DNA from: Christiangramia sp.
GTDB taxonomy: Bacteria; Bacteroidota; Bacteroidia; Flavobacteriales; Flavobacteriaceae
NCBI GenBank assembly: GCA_024644145.1
Contig: JAHELO010000118.1
Span: 1-5,899 of the forward strand
Length of the DNA stretch: 5,899 nt
Direction of reading: 5' to 3'
The notes under the pieces are model-generated. The model made no database searches. It had not been told where the DNA came from and saw only the letters and a program-made list of their open reading frames with translations. How positions within the stretch are numbered: the stretch's first letter is position 1; each line of letters opens with the position of its first letter. The position numbers were made by a program, and so were the translations under genes. Shown piece after piece: positions 1 to 5,899 of the stretch.

Positions 1-2
1 CA

Positions 3-95
3 TGTGATTTTTATTTTATGGTTGTTAAGCCTGTAAATATAACAAAGTTGTTGGAATTGTCTTCGCAGTTTTCGGTAATCACCACCTCTGGCTGA
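3..95 (+). CDS. Possible 3' end of a plus-strand gene (receiver-domain-like tail), partial
   Basis: A reading frame is open from the left edge to a TGA at 93-95, giving 30 visible residues. It contains FMVVKPVNITKLLEL, which resembles the end of a response-regulator receiver domain: a hydrophobic beta-5 strand, the conserved Lys-Pro (codons 27-32), then the start of the last helix. If real, it would be the C-terminus of a phosphorelay protein converging on recN. Against it, thirty open codons can occur by chance, the family match is from memory, and the two residues before the strand do not follow the usual Asp-Asp spacing. The competing reading is that CAT at 1-3 is the start codon of a further minus-strand gene, with a TATATTTA box at 34-41 as its promoter. 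The match to the receiver motif slightly favours the plus-strand reading. Confidence 0.35.
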   Translation, partial: CDFYFMVVKPVNITKLLELSSQFSVITTSG

Positions 96-124
96 AAATT
101 TATAAACCGGGAAAAATAACCAGG

Positions 125-172
125 ATATTTAGGTTATGGTTTTTAGATTTAAGACATAATAAACCTAAATAT
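125..172. terminator. Imperfect hairpin just past the recN stop, possible bidirectional terminator
   Basis: Perfect 11-bp inverted arms lie at 125-135 (ATATTTAGGTT) and 162-172 (AACCTAAATAT). The stem can continue with 3 more pairs (136-138 with 155-157) past a 4-base bulge, leaving a 16-base loop. It begins 7 bases after the recN stop codon on the minus strand and about 30 bases after the TGA of the possible plus-strand frame. In the minus direction a short T run (112-116) follows about 9 bases beyond the stem. The stem is AT-rich and the loop is long, so it is a weak intrinsic terminator. Position between convergent ends is the main support. An operator is the alternative. Confidence 0.4.
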
Positions 173-179
173 GTGAAAA

Positions 180-1832
180 CTAATTAAGCAAAGCCCTGGC
201 GTGGGCTATAGCTGAATCACTTTTGGTATTACCTCCCAGCATAAGTGCCAGTTCCTCTATACGCTCATTCTCTTCTAATTGTACGATTTTTGTTTGAGTT
301 GCTATCTCATTATCCTCCTTAAAAATCTTAAAGTGAGTAGCCCCTTTCCCGGCGATCTGTGGCAGATGTGTGATCGCTATTACCTGCATATTATTACCCA
401 TTTTTTGAAGTATCTCTCCCATCTTTTTTGCGATCTCCCCGGAAACACCGGTATCTATCTCATCAAATATTATGGTAGGCAATTTGCTTTGTGCGGCCAG
501 AATACTCTTTACCGCAAGCATAATACGGGACAGCTCTCCTCCCGAAGCCGCTTTTTTTATCTCCTTAAAACTTCCCCCTTTATTGGCAGCGAGATACCAT
601 TCAAGTTTATCCCGCCCGTTGGTTAAAAATTCTTTTCCCTGCTCCAGGCTGATATCAAGCCGTGCATTGGGCATACCAAGTTCAGATAGAATCTGTTCGG
701 TTTGTTCAATAAAGGCCGGAATTATCTTTTTCCTGTTATCATGAAGCGTTGACGCTATTTTCACAAGCTTAACTTCCTGTTCCCGAATCGCTTCCTGAAT
801 TTCTTTTAAAGAAGTTTCAGCATTCTCGGTAACCGAAACCTGCTCCTGTAAGCTTTTCATTATCTCTAAAAGCTCCTGAATATTCTCTGCATTATGCTTT
901 TTCTGCAGGTTATAAATCACTTGTAGTTTTTGATTCACCACTTCAAGCTCTTCAGGATTGGCTTCAATACGGTCCAGCGCATTGGTCATTTCGGCCTCTA
1001 GGTCGTCAAGTTCAATGATCACGCTCTGTACCCGCTCGTGAAAATTTTCATAACTGTTCGAGTATTGAGCAATCTTTGCAAGATGTGCTCTTATTACTTT
1101 CAAATTATCCAGACTGCCAATTTCTTCCTGCTGTAATAAATTTACCGCTGCACCCAGATTTTCAGTAAGCTCTTCAACATTATTCAGCTCTTCGTAGCGC
1201 TCTTCGAGTTCTTCCAGCATCCCATCTTTTAAATGTGCCTCTTCCAGCTCATTTAAAAGGAAAATATTGTAATCATATTCTTTTGCCGCCTGTGACTGCT
1301 CTTCCTTTAGTTGCTCAAACCGCTGCAATAAGGCTTTGTAATCCTTTAGCTCTTTCTTATATTGAAGAATAACCGATTCATTTTTGGCGATGGTATCAAT
1401 AACATTGAATTGGTATTCTGAATTTCCCAGACTCAAAGTTTCATGCTGACTATGAATATCTATTAAATAATCCCCAAGTTTTTGAAGCGCAGTCACCTTC
1501 ACGGGAGTATCGTTAATAAAAGCACGTGATTTACCAGACGGAAGGATTTCCCGCCTTACAATACTTTGTTTCTCATAATCCAGGTCTTCTTTCCTGAAAA
1601 AGTTTTCCAGTTTGTAATTAGAAATACTGAAGGTTCCTTCTATTACACATTTCTTCCCGGCATCTCTAATGGAACCAAAGTCTGCCCGGTCACCGAGCAA
1701 CAAACCTAATGCACCTAACATTATAGACTTACCCGCTCCGGTTTCCCCTGTAATTATGGTAAATCCAGATTGAAGAGAAATATTGATATCTTCAATTAAA
1801 GCGTAATTTTTTATAGAAAGGGATGTAAGCAA
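180..1832 (-). CDS. recN: DNA repair ATPase RecN
   Basis: An SMC-like cytoplasmic ATPase that acts early in recombinational repair of double-strand breaks by binding and tethering DNA. The 550 residues match the usual full length. The N-terminal half-site has Walker A GETGAGKS at residues 29-36 and the HSQHE motif at 127-131. Two charged helical stretches (about 150-230 and 330-385) form the short coiled-coil arms. The C-terminal half-site has the ABC signature ASGGELSR (about 429-436), Walker B TIIFDEID (453-460) and the switch histidine in ITHLPQIA (H489). All ATPase motifs are intact. The start is a TTG (1832-1830): it opens directly into LTSLSIKNYALIE, the expected RecN N-terminus, and no in-frame ATG or GTG lies between it and the upstream in-frame stop. 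No Shine-Dalgarno sequence is visible. It is the last gene of the series, 58 nt after porD, with a promoter-like element in that gap. Confidence 0.97.
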   Translation of the reverse strand: MLTSLSIKNYALIEDINISLQSGFTIITGETGAGKSIMLGALGLLLGDRADFGSIRDAGKKCVIEGTFSISNYKLENFFRKEDLDYEKQSIVRREILPSGKSRAFINDTPVKVTALQKLGDYLIDIHSQHETLSLGNSEYQFNVIDTIAKNESVILQYKKELKDYKALLQRFEQLKEEQSQAAKEYDYNIFLLNELEEAHLKDGMLEELEERYEELNNVEELTENLGAAVNLLQQEEIGSLDNLKVIRAHLAKIAQYSNSYENFHERVQSVIIELDDLEAEMTNALDRIEANPEELEVVNQKLQVIYNLQKKHNAENIQELLEIMKSLQEQVSVTENAETSLKEIQEAIREQEVKLVKIASTLHDNRKKIIPAFIEQTEQILSELGMPNARLDISLEQGKEFLTNGRDKLEWYLAANKGGSFKEIKKAASGGELSRIMLAVKSILAAQSKLPTIIFDEIDTGVSGEIAKKMGEILQKMGNNMQVIAITHLPQIAGKGATHFKIFKEDNEIATQTKIVQLEENERIEELALMLGGNTKSDSAIAHARALLN

Positions 1833-1850
1833 ATCGGTAAAAATTTGTGC

Positions 1851-1881
1851 TAAATATACGTGAGAAAAAGATTGAAATCAA
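1851..1881 (-). promoter_or_regulatory. Candidate recN promoter (Bacteroidota type)
   Basis: In the porD-recN gap the minus strand reads TTG (1881-1879), 20 bases, then TATATTTA (1858-1851). This matches the Bacteroidota primary-sigma layout of TTG, a 17-23 base spacer and TAnnTTTG, except for A in place of the final G. Transcription would start around 1843-1846, leaving a leader of roughly 10-15 bases before the TTG start of recN. It would let recN be expressed independently of the operon. No LexA-like palindrome is obvious beside it. Confidence 0.5.
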
Positions 1882-1890
1882 CCAAAAAGG

Positions 1891-2781
1891 CTACTGAATA
1901 TTTCTCCAGCTTCGCGCATATCTTGGAGCAATACTATTAAGGGTTTCCCTTAATTCTGCACTTTTTTCATATGCAGGTCCACCCGAATAAATGGAGGAAA
2001 TCTCATCTGCCTTGGAATCGAAAAAGGTTCGCAACAAGAGGGAGTTATTACGCCTGTTATTCATCACTTTCAGTTTTGCCAGAGATTCTGCGATCATCGT
2101 TTTCCCTGCGAGCACATCGTCATGCATTACATCGAGTCCCAGGCGATGGTATTCATACAAGGCTGTTCTATATTCAGCATAGGTGTTCGCAAGAAGATCT
2201 GCATTTAGCCTGAACCTGGAACGCTGACCATCTGCGGCTTTCCAGCCCTGAGAATTTCCCTGCTGTGCAGTGGTTACAATTTTATTAGCTTCTTCAAAAT
2301 AGGCCGTACCGCCTTCAGGAGCAAAGGTATCTGCATCCAGCCCCAATATTGTATATACATAATAGGATATAACAGAGACCAGATTGGAACTATACGTATT
2401 CTGGCTGTAATTTAATGGCTGATACTCACGGTAGCTAAACCCGAATTGCTCATCATTAAAATTAAATACCGGACTAATCATGGAAGTTCCATACACGGGT
2501 CGTGAGGACTGCACCTGTATAGTACCATTAAAACTTTCACCTTCAAAACTGGTAATGGTGATAAACATACTGCAATTAATACGCTCGTGAGGTTGGAACT
2601 TTTTATCTGTCCATCGGGTTTGATTTACAAATTCATTAAGCCCACGCTCCAAGGTTTTAAATACAGACAGGTTATTCTGCCCTGTTTGTTCAGCATTTAC
2701 GATGATCTCGCAATTCAGCTGCTGAGCAGATGCAAGCTGCAGTGATAAAAAAACAATTATGAAAGTAAAAATCTTATGCAT
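1891..2781 (-). CDS. porD: DUF4835 family protein, PorD-type (type IX secretion-associated)
   Basis: An exported 296-residue protein of a family found in Bacteroidota, described as DUF4835 and, as I recall, named PorD in recent annotation because of a link to the type IX secretion system. Its biochemical role is not established. A signal peptide is clear: MHK, a hydrophobic stretch to about residue 16, and a likely signal peptidase I site after ASA (19/20), giving a mature N-terminus QQLNCEIIVN. The mature protein has only two cysteines, C24 and C70 (in HERINCSMF), so a disulfide in the periplasm is plausible. No lipobox or further membrane segment is seen, and the middle is rich in aromatic and beta-prone residues. 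The start ATG overlaps the end of coaBC by 8 bases with no Shine-Dalgarno sequence, suggesting translational coupling. The family call is firm; the secretion role is knowledge by association only. Confidence 0.88.
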   Translation of the reverse strand: MHKIFTFIIVFLSLQLASAQQLNCEIIVNAEQTGQNNLSVFKTLERGLNEFVNQTRWTDKKFQPHERINCSMFITITSFEGESFNGTIQVQSSRPVYGTSMISPVFNFNDEQFGFSYREYQPLNYSQNTYSSNLVSVISYYVYTILGLDADTFAPEGGTAYFEEANKIVTTAQQGNSQGWKAADGQRSRFRLNADLLANTYAEYRTALYEYHRLGLDVMHDDVLAGKTMIAESLAKLKVMNNRRNNSLLLRTFFDSKADEISSIYSGGPAYEKSAELRETLNSIAPRYARSWRNIQ

Positions 2782-3982
2782 GTAATAAATCTACGATCTC
2801 TTTTATAATATCCACTGCTACTTCCTGTTTAGATTTCAAATCAAACTCTATCTTCTTTTCAGGATAAATGATACTAATTTTATTGGTATCACTTTTAAAA
2901 CCAGCTCCTTTATCGTTAAGTGAATTTAAAACAATAAAGTCAAGATTTTTCTTTTTAAGCTTTTTTCTTGCATTTTCCTCTTCATCATTGGTTTCCAGCG
3001 CAAAGCCTATTAGCTTTTGATGAGTTTTTCTACTGCCTAAACTGGCAAGAATATCCTCAGTCCTGGTTAATTCGATCATCATGGAATCAGATTGCTTTTT
3101 GATCTTTTCACCGGCTATATGCTTTGGCTTATAATCTGCCACAGCCGCAGCAGCAATAAAAACGTCAGCATCATCAAAATTGGAAATTGCAGCTTCATAC
3201 ATTTCCCGGGTACTGGTAACTCTTATTAATTCAACCCTTTTATCATCTAATGTGAGATGTGTAGGACCCGAGATCAATATAACCTCAGCACCAGATTCTG
3301 CAGCCGCTTTTGCGATCTCAAATCCCATTTTTCCACTAGAATGATTTCCTATAAAACGAACAGGATCTATAGCTTCGTATGTTGGCCCGGCTGTAATAAG
3401 GAACTTTTTTCCTTTTAAAGGTAGGTCTTCTGTAAAATATGATTCTATAAACAGGATGATATCTTCAGGTTCTGCCATTCTGCCTTCTCCATGAAGGCCA
3501 CTGGCCAGCTCGCCTTCTCCTGCCGGGATCATGATATTACCATATTCCTGGAGTGTATTAAAACTATTTCTGGTGGAAGGATGCTTATACATGTCCAGAT
3601 CCATCGCTGGTGCGAAAAAAACAGGACATTTTGCAGACAGGTAGGTAGCAAGTAAAAAATTATCGCTGTTCCCTGAAGCCATTTTAGAAAGTGTACTAGC
3701 TGTGGCTGGGGCTAAAAGCATGAAATCGGCCCAAAGGCCGAGTTCAACATGATTGTTCCATCCTGCATTTTCATCATCTTCATCTGTAAATGAAGAATAC
3801 ACCTCATTTTTGGAGAGCGTAGAAAGTGTAAGCGGAGTGATAAAATCTTTGGCCGCGGGCGTCATGACTACTTTCACCTCAGCCCCGGCTTTTACAAACA
3901 GGCGTACTAACGAGGCAGTTTTAAATGCAGCAATACCTCCGGTAATGCCTAATAAAACTTTTTTACCCTTAAGTACAGACAT
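2774..3982 (-). CDS. coaBC: Bifunctional CoaBC: phosphopantothenoylcysteine decarboxylase / phosphopantothenate-cysteine ligase
   Basis: Catalyses two successive steps of coenzyme A synthesis: CoaB joins 4'-phosphopantothenate to cysteine, and the FMN-dependent CoaC half decarboxylates the product to 4'-phosphopantetheine. The 402 residues are normal for the fusion. CoaC (about 1-185) shows LLGITGGIAAFK near the start (FMN binding), the catalytic histidine in WNNHVEL (H78), PAMDLDMY at 125-132 and the substrate lid GELASGLHGEGRM at 157-169. CoaB (about 190-402) shows ITAGPTYEAIDPVRFIGN (196-213), SSGKMG, AAAVADYKPK (278-287), KIKK (293-297) and IGFALET. The unusual points are in CoaC: the Asn of the classical PxMNxxMW motif is Asp (D128), and the lid cysteine that is catalytic in E. 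coli is Ser (S161), with no other Cys in the lid. I believe relatives share this. It starts 15 nt after rpoZ and overlaps porD by 8 nt. Confidence 0.97.
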   Translation of the reverse strand: MSVLKGKKVLLGITGGIAAFKTASLVRLFVKAGAEVKVVMTPAAKDFITPLTLSTLSKNEVYSSFTDEDDENAGWNNHVELGLWADFMLLAPATASTLSKMASGNSDNFLLATYLSAKCPVFFAPAMDLDMYKHPSTRNSFNTLQEYGNIMIPAGEGELASGLHGEGRMAEPEDIILFIESYFTEDLPLKGKKFLITAGPTYEAIDPVRFIGNHSSGKMGFEIAKAAAESGAEVILISGPTHLTLDDKRVELIRVTSTREMYEAAISNFDDADVFIAAAAVADYKPKHIAGEKIKKQSDSMMIELTRTEDILASLGSRKTHQKLIGFALETNDEEENARKKLKKKNLDFIVLNSLNDKGAGFKSDTNKISIIYPEKKIEFDLKSKQEVAVDIIKEIVDLLHA

Positions 3983-3997
3983 ATTTGAGTCCAGATT

Positions 3998-4324
3998 CTA
4001 TTCTTCTGTATCCTTGGTGTTACGGTAATAGATCTTATCTTCTAACCATTCCTGGATCGCAAGCGATTGAGGCTTTGGCAATCTTTCATAGAATTTGGAA
4101 ACTTCGATCTGCTCCTTATTTTCAAAGATCTCATCCAGAGAATCGTTATAAGTAGCGAATTCATCAAGCTTTTCCAGTAATTCCTTCTTGATCTCACCAT
4201 TAATCTGCCCGGCTCTCTTTGCTACTATAGAGATCGCTTCGTAAATATTCCCGGTTGGTTCATCTACCTTATTTCTGTCGATAGTTGTAGTATTCACCGG
4301 CGCATCAATTTTCTTAAAATCCAT
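3998..4324 (-). CDS. rpoZ: DNA-directed RNA polymerase omega subunit, Bacteroidota type
   Basis: A 108-residue cytoplasmic protein matching the omega (RpoZ/Rpb6-like) family of Bacteroidota. Omega binds the beta' subunit and helps assemble and stabilise RNA polymerase. The signature is GNIYEAISIVAKRAGQIN (residues 25-42), equivalent to the N-terminal omega core of helix plus Arg-Ala-x-Gln-Ile. A family-specific C-terminal part follows, with EFATYNDSLDEIFENKEQIE (55-74) and ERLPKP (80-85). Two ATGs are adjacent (4327 and 4325-4322 region): the second, at 4324, is chosen because family members begin MDxKK-APVxT and because AGGA lies directly against the first ATG but 3 bases from the second. 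It follows bamD by 11 nt and precedes coaBC by 15 nt. The next-best reading is the one-residue-longer start at 4327. Confidence 0.9.
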   Translation of the reverse strand: MDFKKIDAPVNTTTIDRNKVDEPTGNIYEAISIVAKRAGQINGEIKKELLEKLDEFATYNDSLDEIFENKEQIEVSKFYERLPKPQSLAIQEWLEDKIYYRNTKDTEE

Positions 4325-4335
4325 CATTCCTGTTA

Positions 4336-5145
4336 TTAAAAATTCTGTAACCTTTTATCAATTTCTGACAAGGAATCTTCCAATTGCGGAATGTATTCCC
4401 CTTCAGGATAATATTTTTTATAAGACTTGTAAAACTCTTTGGCTTCTTTTAAACGCTCTTCCATCAACACCTGATAACTGTTAATTGCCAGTTTATAGGC
4501 TGAATCGAACCTGTAATAATACGCCGCTTCTCTAAACGGTGATCCAGGATAATCTGCAATAAAATTATTAAAAGAGGCTATGGCCGCCTTGTAGTATTCA
4601 GTATGATGATATTGCTTGGCGATCTCGTAGGCCTTCTTTTCAAGTTTAATCCGCAGTTCTGTTGCCATTTCGTTAGCAGCTTCATTGAACTCACCTTCCG
4701 GATATTTATTCAGGTACGTTTGTAATTCCTCGATTCCTTTATTGGTATCTGTTTGGTCCAGGTCATATCTTGGAGACCGGTAATAGTAACTGGCCGCCGA
4801 TTTAAATGAAGCTTCTTCTGCCTTCTGGCTATTAGGATACAATTGGATAAATCTTTCAAACTGGAAAGGAGAGTTATAATAATCTTCCAGCTGGTAATAC
4901 GTATCTGCTAATAGAAAAACCAGTCTTTCTCCCTGAGGTTTTCCACGGAATTCGGGCTCGATCTGTTCCAGTAATCTTAAAGCTTTTCTCAGCTTTTTAT
5001 TACTGTCTTCTTCCTTGCCTTCGTTATATAATTCTTCTGCGGCCGTATATTTTGGTGCAGTTTCCTTGTTCTTAAGCAGCTTTTGATATTCACTACAAGA
5101 GAGAGTAAGCATTAGCAGGCCTAAACCTAGAATTCCTTTTTTCAT
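4336..5145 (-). CDS. bamD: Outer membrane protein assembly lipoprotein BamD
   Basis: The BamD lipoprotein works with BamA at the periplasmic face of the outer membrane to fold and insert beta-barrel proteins. With the start at 5145 it has 269 residues, typical of the family. MKKGILGLGLLMLTLSC is a lipoprotein signal peptide with the lipidated cysteine at C17. The rest is helical TPR-like repeats, seen as recurring aromatic-rich helices ending in YPN, YPE, YPG and YPE (about residues 103, 149, 199 and 246), including FERFIQLYPNSQKAEEASF and FIADYPGSPFREAAYYYR. A longer frame reaches an ATG at 5175, and another ATG lies at 5160. Both would put extra residues before the signal peptide, and the 5175 start lies upstream of the predicted promoter -7 box (5172-5165), so it should not be in the mRNA. 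The gene ends in tandem TAA stops and is first in the operon with rpoZ. Confidence 0.93.
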   Translation of the reverse strand: MKKGILGLGLLMLTLSCSEYQKLLKNKETAPKYTAAEELYNEGKEEDSNKKLRKALRLLEQIEPEFRGKPQGERLVFLLADTYYQLEDYYNSPFQFERFIQLYPNSQKAEEASFKSAASYYYRSPRYDLDQTDTNKGIEELQTYLNKYPEGEFNEAANEMATELRIKLEKKAYEIAKQYHHTEYYKAAIASFNNFIADYPGSPFREAAYYYRFDSAYKLAINSYQVLMEERLKEAKEFYKSYKKYYPEGEYIPQLEDSLSEIDKRLQNF

Positions 5146-5164
5146 GATACGTAAAAACATCTGG

Positions 5165-5172
5165 CAAAAATA
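5165..5172 (-). promoter_or_regulatory. Promoter -7 box of the bamD-rpoZ-coaBC-porD operon
   Basis: The minus strand reads TATTTTTG here, a full match to the Bacteroidota -7 consensus TAnnTTTG. A T-rich stretch (GTTTTTTTT, 5199-5191) lies about 16-25 bases upstream where the -33 TTG is expected, but a clean TTG is absent. Transcription would begin about 5157-5160, giving a leader of only about 12-15 bases before the bamD ATG at 5145. The preceding terminator at 5214-5237 makes a promoter in this gap necessary. Confidence 0.65.
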
Positions 5173-5213
5173 CATTTTTTGTTACTATAAAAAAAACTTT
5201 CCTATACTACTGG

Positions 5214-5237
5214 AAAACCCCTGTTCACAGGGGTTTA
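5214..5237 (-). terminator. Intrinsic terminator of dapA
   Basis: A perfect 9-bp stem with a 4-base loop: AAACCCCTG (5215-5223) and CAGGGGTTT (5228-5236). On the minus strand the second arm ends GGGGTTTT, the G/C-rich stem plus T run expected of an intrinsic terminator, though the T run is short. It lies about 47 bases past the dapA stop and ahead of the bamD promoter. The stem is symmetrical, so it could also work from the plus strand, but no plus-strand gene is seen here. Confidence 0.8.
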
Positions 5238-5283
5238 TAATAACATCTAAATTCTAACTAAAAATATAAGGCTTCAAAGCTGT

Positions 5284-5899
5284 TTAGAAATTATCCACAA
5301 AATTATTTATACGGCTGCTCAGCGCTTCTGAAGCTTCTACCAGCGGAAGTCTCAGAAAATTAGACACGAGTCCTTTTCTTTCTAAAAGGGCCTTGATCCC
5401 TGCCGGATTTCCTTCAGCAAAAATAAGGTCTATAGAAGGTGCGATTTTATAATGCAATTTATAAGCCTGCGTCACCTCACCCTTTAATCCTGCTCTTACC
5501 ATATCTGAAAATTCCTGAGGAAATCCCTGCCCAATAACAGAAATAACGCCTTTACCCCCTGCAAGCGTCATAGGTAGGGTGATCATATCATCTCCAGAAA
5601 TAACTTTGAAATCATCTGGAACAAGGCTTATAAGTTTCATAGCCTGAACAATATCCCCTGCTGCTTCTTTTACACCAATAACATTTGTAAAATCTCTTGC
5701 TATCCGGTTTATCGTTTCAGGCAACACATTAGAAGATGTTCGACCCGGTACGTTATATAATATTATTGGCAGCGGAGAGGCTTCAGCAACAGATTTAAAA
5801 TGACGGTAGATCCCTTCTTGTGTTGGTTTGTTATAATATGGAGAAACGGAAAGAACCGCATCAAACCCCTCAAGGTTGGCATTTTGTAATTCTTCAGTT
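5284..5899 (-). CDS. dapA: 4-hydroxy-tetrahydrodipicolinate synthase DapA, partial (5' end outside window)
   Basis: DapA condenses pyruvate with aspartate semialdehyde, the first committed step to diaminopimelate (peptidoglycan) and lysine, as a cytoplasmic TIM barrel, usually a tetramer. The frame runs to the right edge: 204 residues are visible and about 90 N-terminal residues are missing against the usual length near 293. The visible part has [16 protein letters not shown] (residues 19-34 of the fragment, holding the catalytic tyrosine), LYNVPGRT with the substrate-binding Arg, GVKEAAGD with the Schiff-base lysine (codon 5670-5668), and SGDD. All these residues are intact. A GTG at 5727 is internal (it reads as Val in [11 protein letters not shown]) and is not a start. 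The gene stops at 5284 and is followed by its own terminator, so it is probably a transcription unit separate from bamD. Confidence 0.96.
   Translation of the reverse strand, partial: TEELQNANLEGFDAVLSVSPYYNKPTQEGIYRHFKSVAEASPLPIILYNVPGRTSSNVLPETINRIARDFTNVIGVKEAAGDIVQAMKLISLVPDDFKVISGDDMITLPMTLAGGKGVISVIGQGFPQEFSDMVRAGLKGEVTQAYKLHYKIAPSIDLIFAEGNPAGIKALLERKGLVSNFLRLPLVEASEALSSRINNFVDNF

Noticed and set aside
34..41. Minus-strand TATATTTA box as promoter of a gene starting at CAT 1-3
   Set aside because: Same octamer as upstream of recN, but no TTG lies at the proper distance and only the start codon of the supposed gene would be in the window. Kept only as an alternative to the plus-strand frame.
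279..744. Two overlapping plus-strand open frames (about 115 and 90 codons) inside recN
   Set aside because: They lie antisense to the conserved C-terminal ATPase half of RecN, show no recognisable domain and have no promoter or start support.
1971..2213. Plus-strand open frames inside the porD gene
   Set aside because: Antisense shadows of a well-supported exported protein; composition is not protein-like and no family is recognised.
3753..4028. Plus-strand 91-codon frame across the rpoZ/coaBC junction
   Set aside because: Serine-rich antisense translation of coaBC with no domain; it spans a real gene junction.
5255..5275. AT-rich TATATTTTTAG-like box between the dapA stop and its terminator
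   Set aside because: A promoter here would fire straight into the strong hairpin at 5214-5237; base composition explains the match.
5284..5727. A short 147-residue DapA starting at GTG 5727
   Set aside because: The frame continues without a stop to the window edge and the upstream part encodes the catalytic SPYYNKPTQ and LYNVPGRT motifs, so this is an internal valine codon.

Overview
The window reads as an ordinary chromosomal housekeeping segment from a member of the Bacteroidota, most likely a Flavobacteriaceae species (Gramella/Christiangramia-like is a guess from gene order and protein style). Three things point there: a DUF4835/PorD-type protein found only in this phylum; the Bacteroidota form of RNA polymerase omega; and promoter-like octamers of the TAnnTTTG class in place of E. 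coli-type boxes. No mobile element, CRISPR array, tRNA or rRNA was seen.

Layout, in the direction of transcription (minus strand, right to left): the 3' two thirds of dapA (5284-5899, running off the right edge); a strong hairpin terminator (5214-5237); a promoter (5165-5172 for the -7 box); then the tightly packed series bamD (4336-5145), rpoZ (3998-4324), coaBC (2774-3982), porD/DUF4835 (1891-2781) and recN (180-1832). Spacings are 11 nt, 15 nt, an 8-nt overlap and 58 nt, so the first four look like one operon. recN may share it and also has its own promoter-like sequence in the 58-nt gap. The left 179 bases hold an imperfect hairpin and a short plus-strand reading frame (3-95). That frame may be the tail of a convergent response-regulator-like gene, which would make the hairpin a shared terminator.

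Taken together, the operon mixes envelope biogenesis (BamD for outer-membrane protein assembly; the PorD family, linked to type IX secretion), core transcription (omega), coenzyme A synthesis (CoaBC) and DNA repair (RecN). DapA makes a lysine/peptidoglycan precursor and is separated from the operon by its terminator. I see no shared pathway; this looks like a conserved growth-related cluster. I did not find an undescribed system. The points most worth checking are the replaced active-site residues in the CoaC half of CoaBC, the start-codon corrections for bamD and recN, and the possible receiver-domain tail at the left edge.
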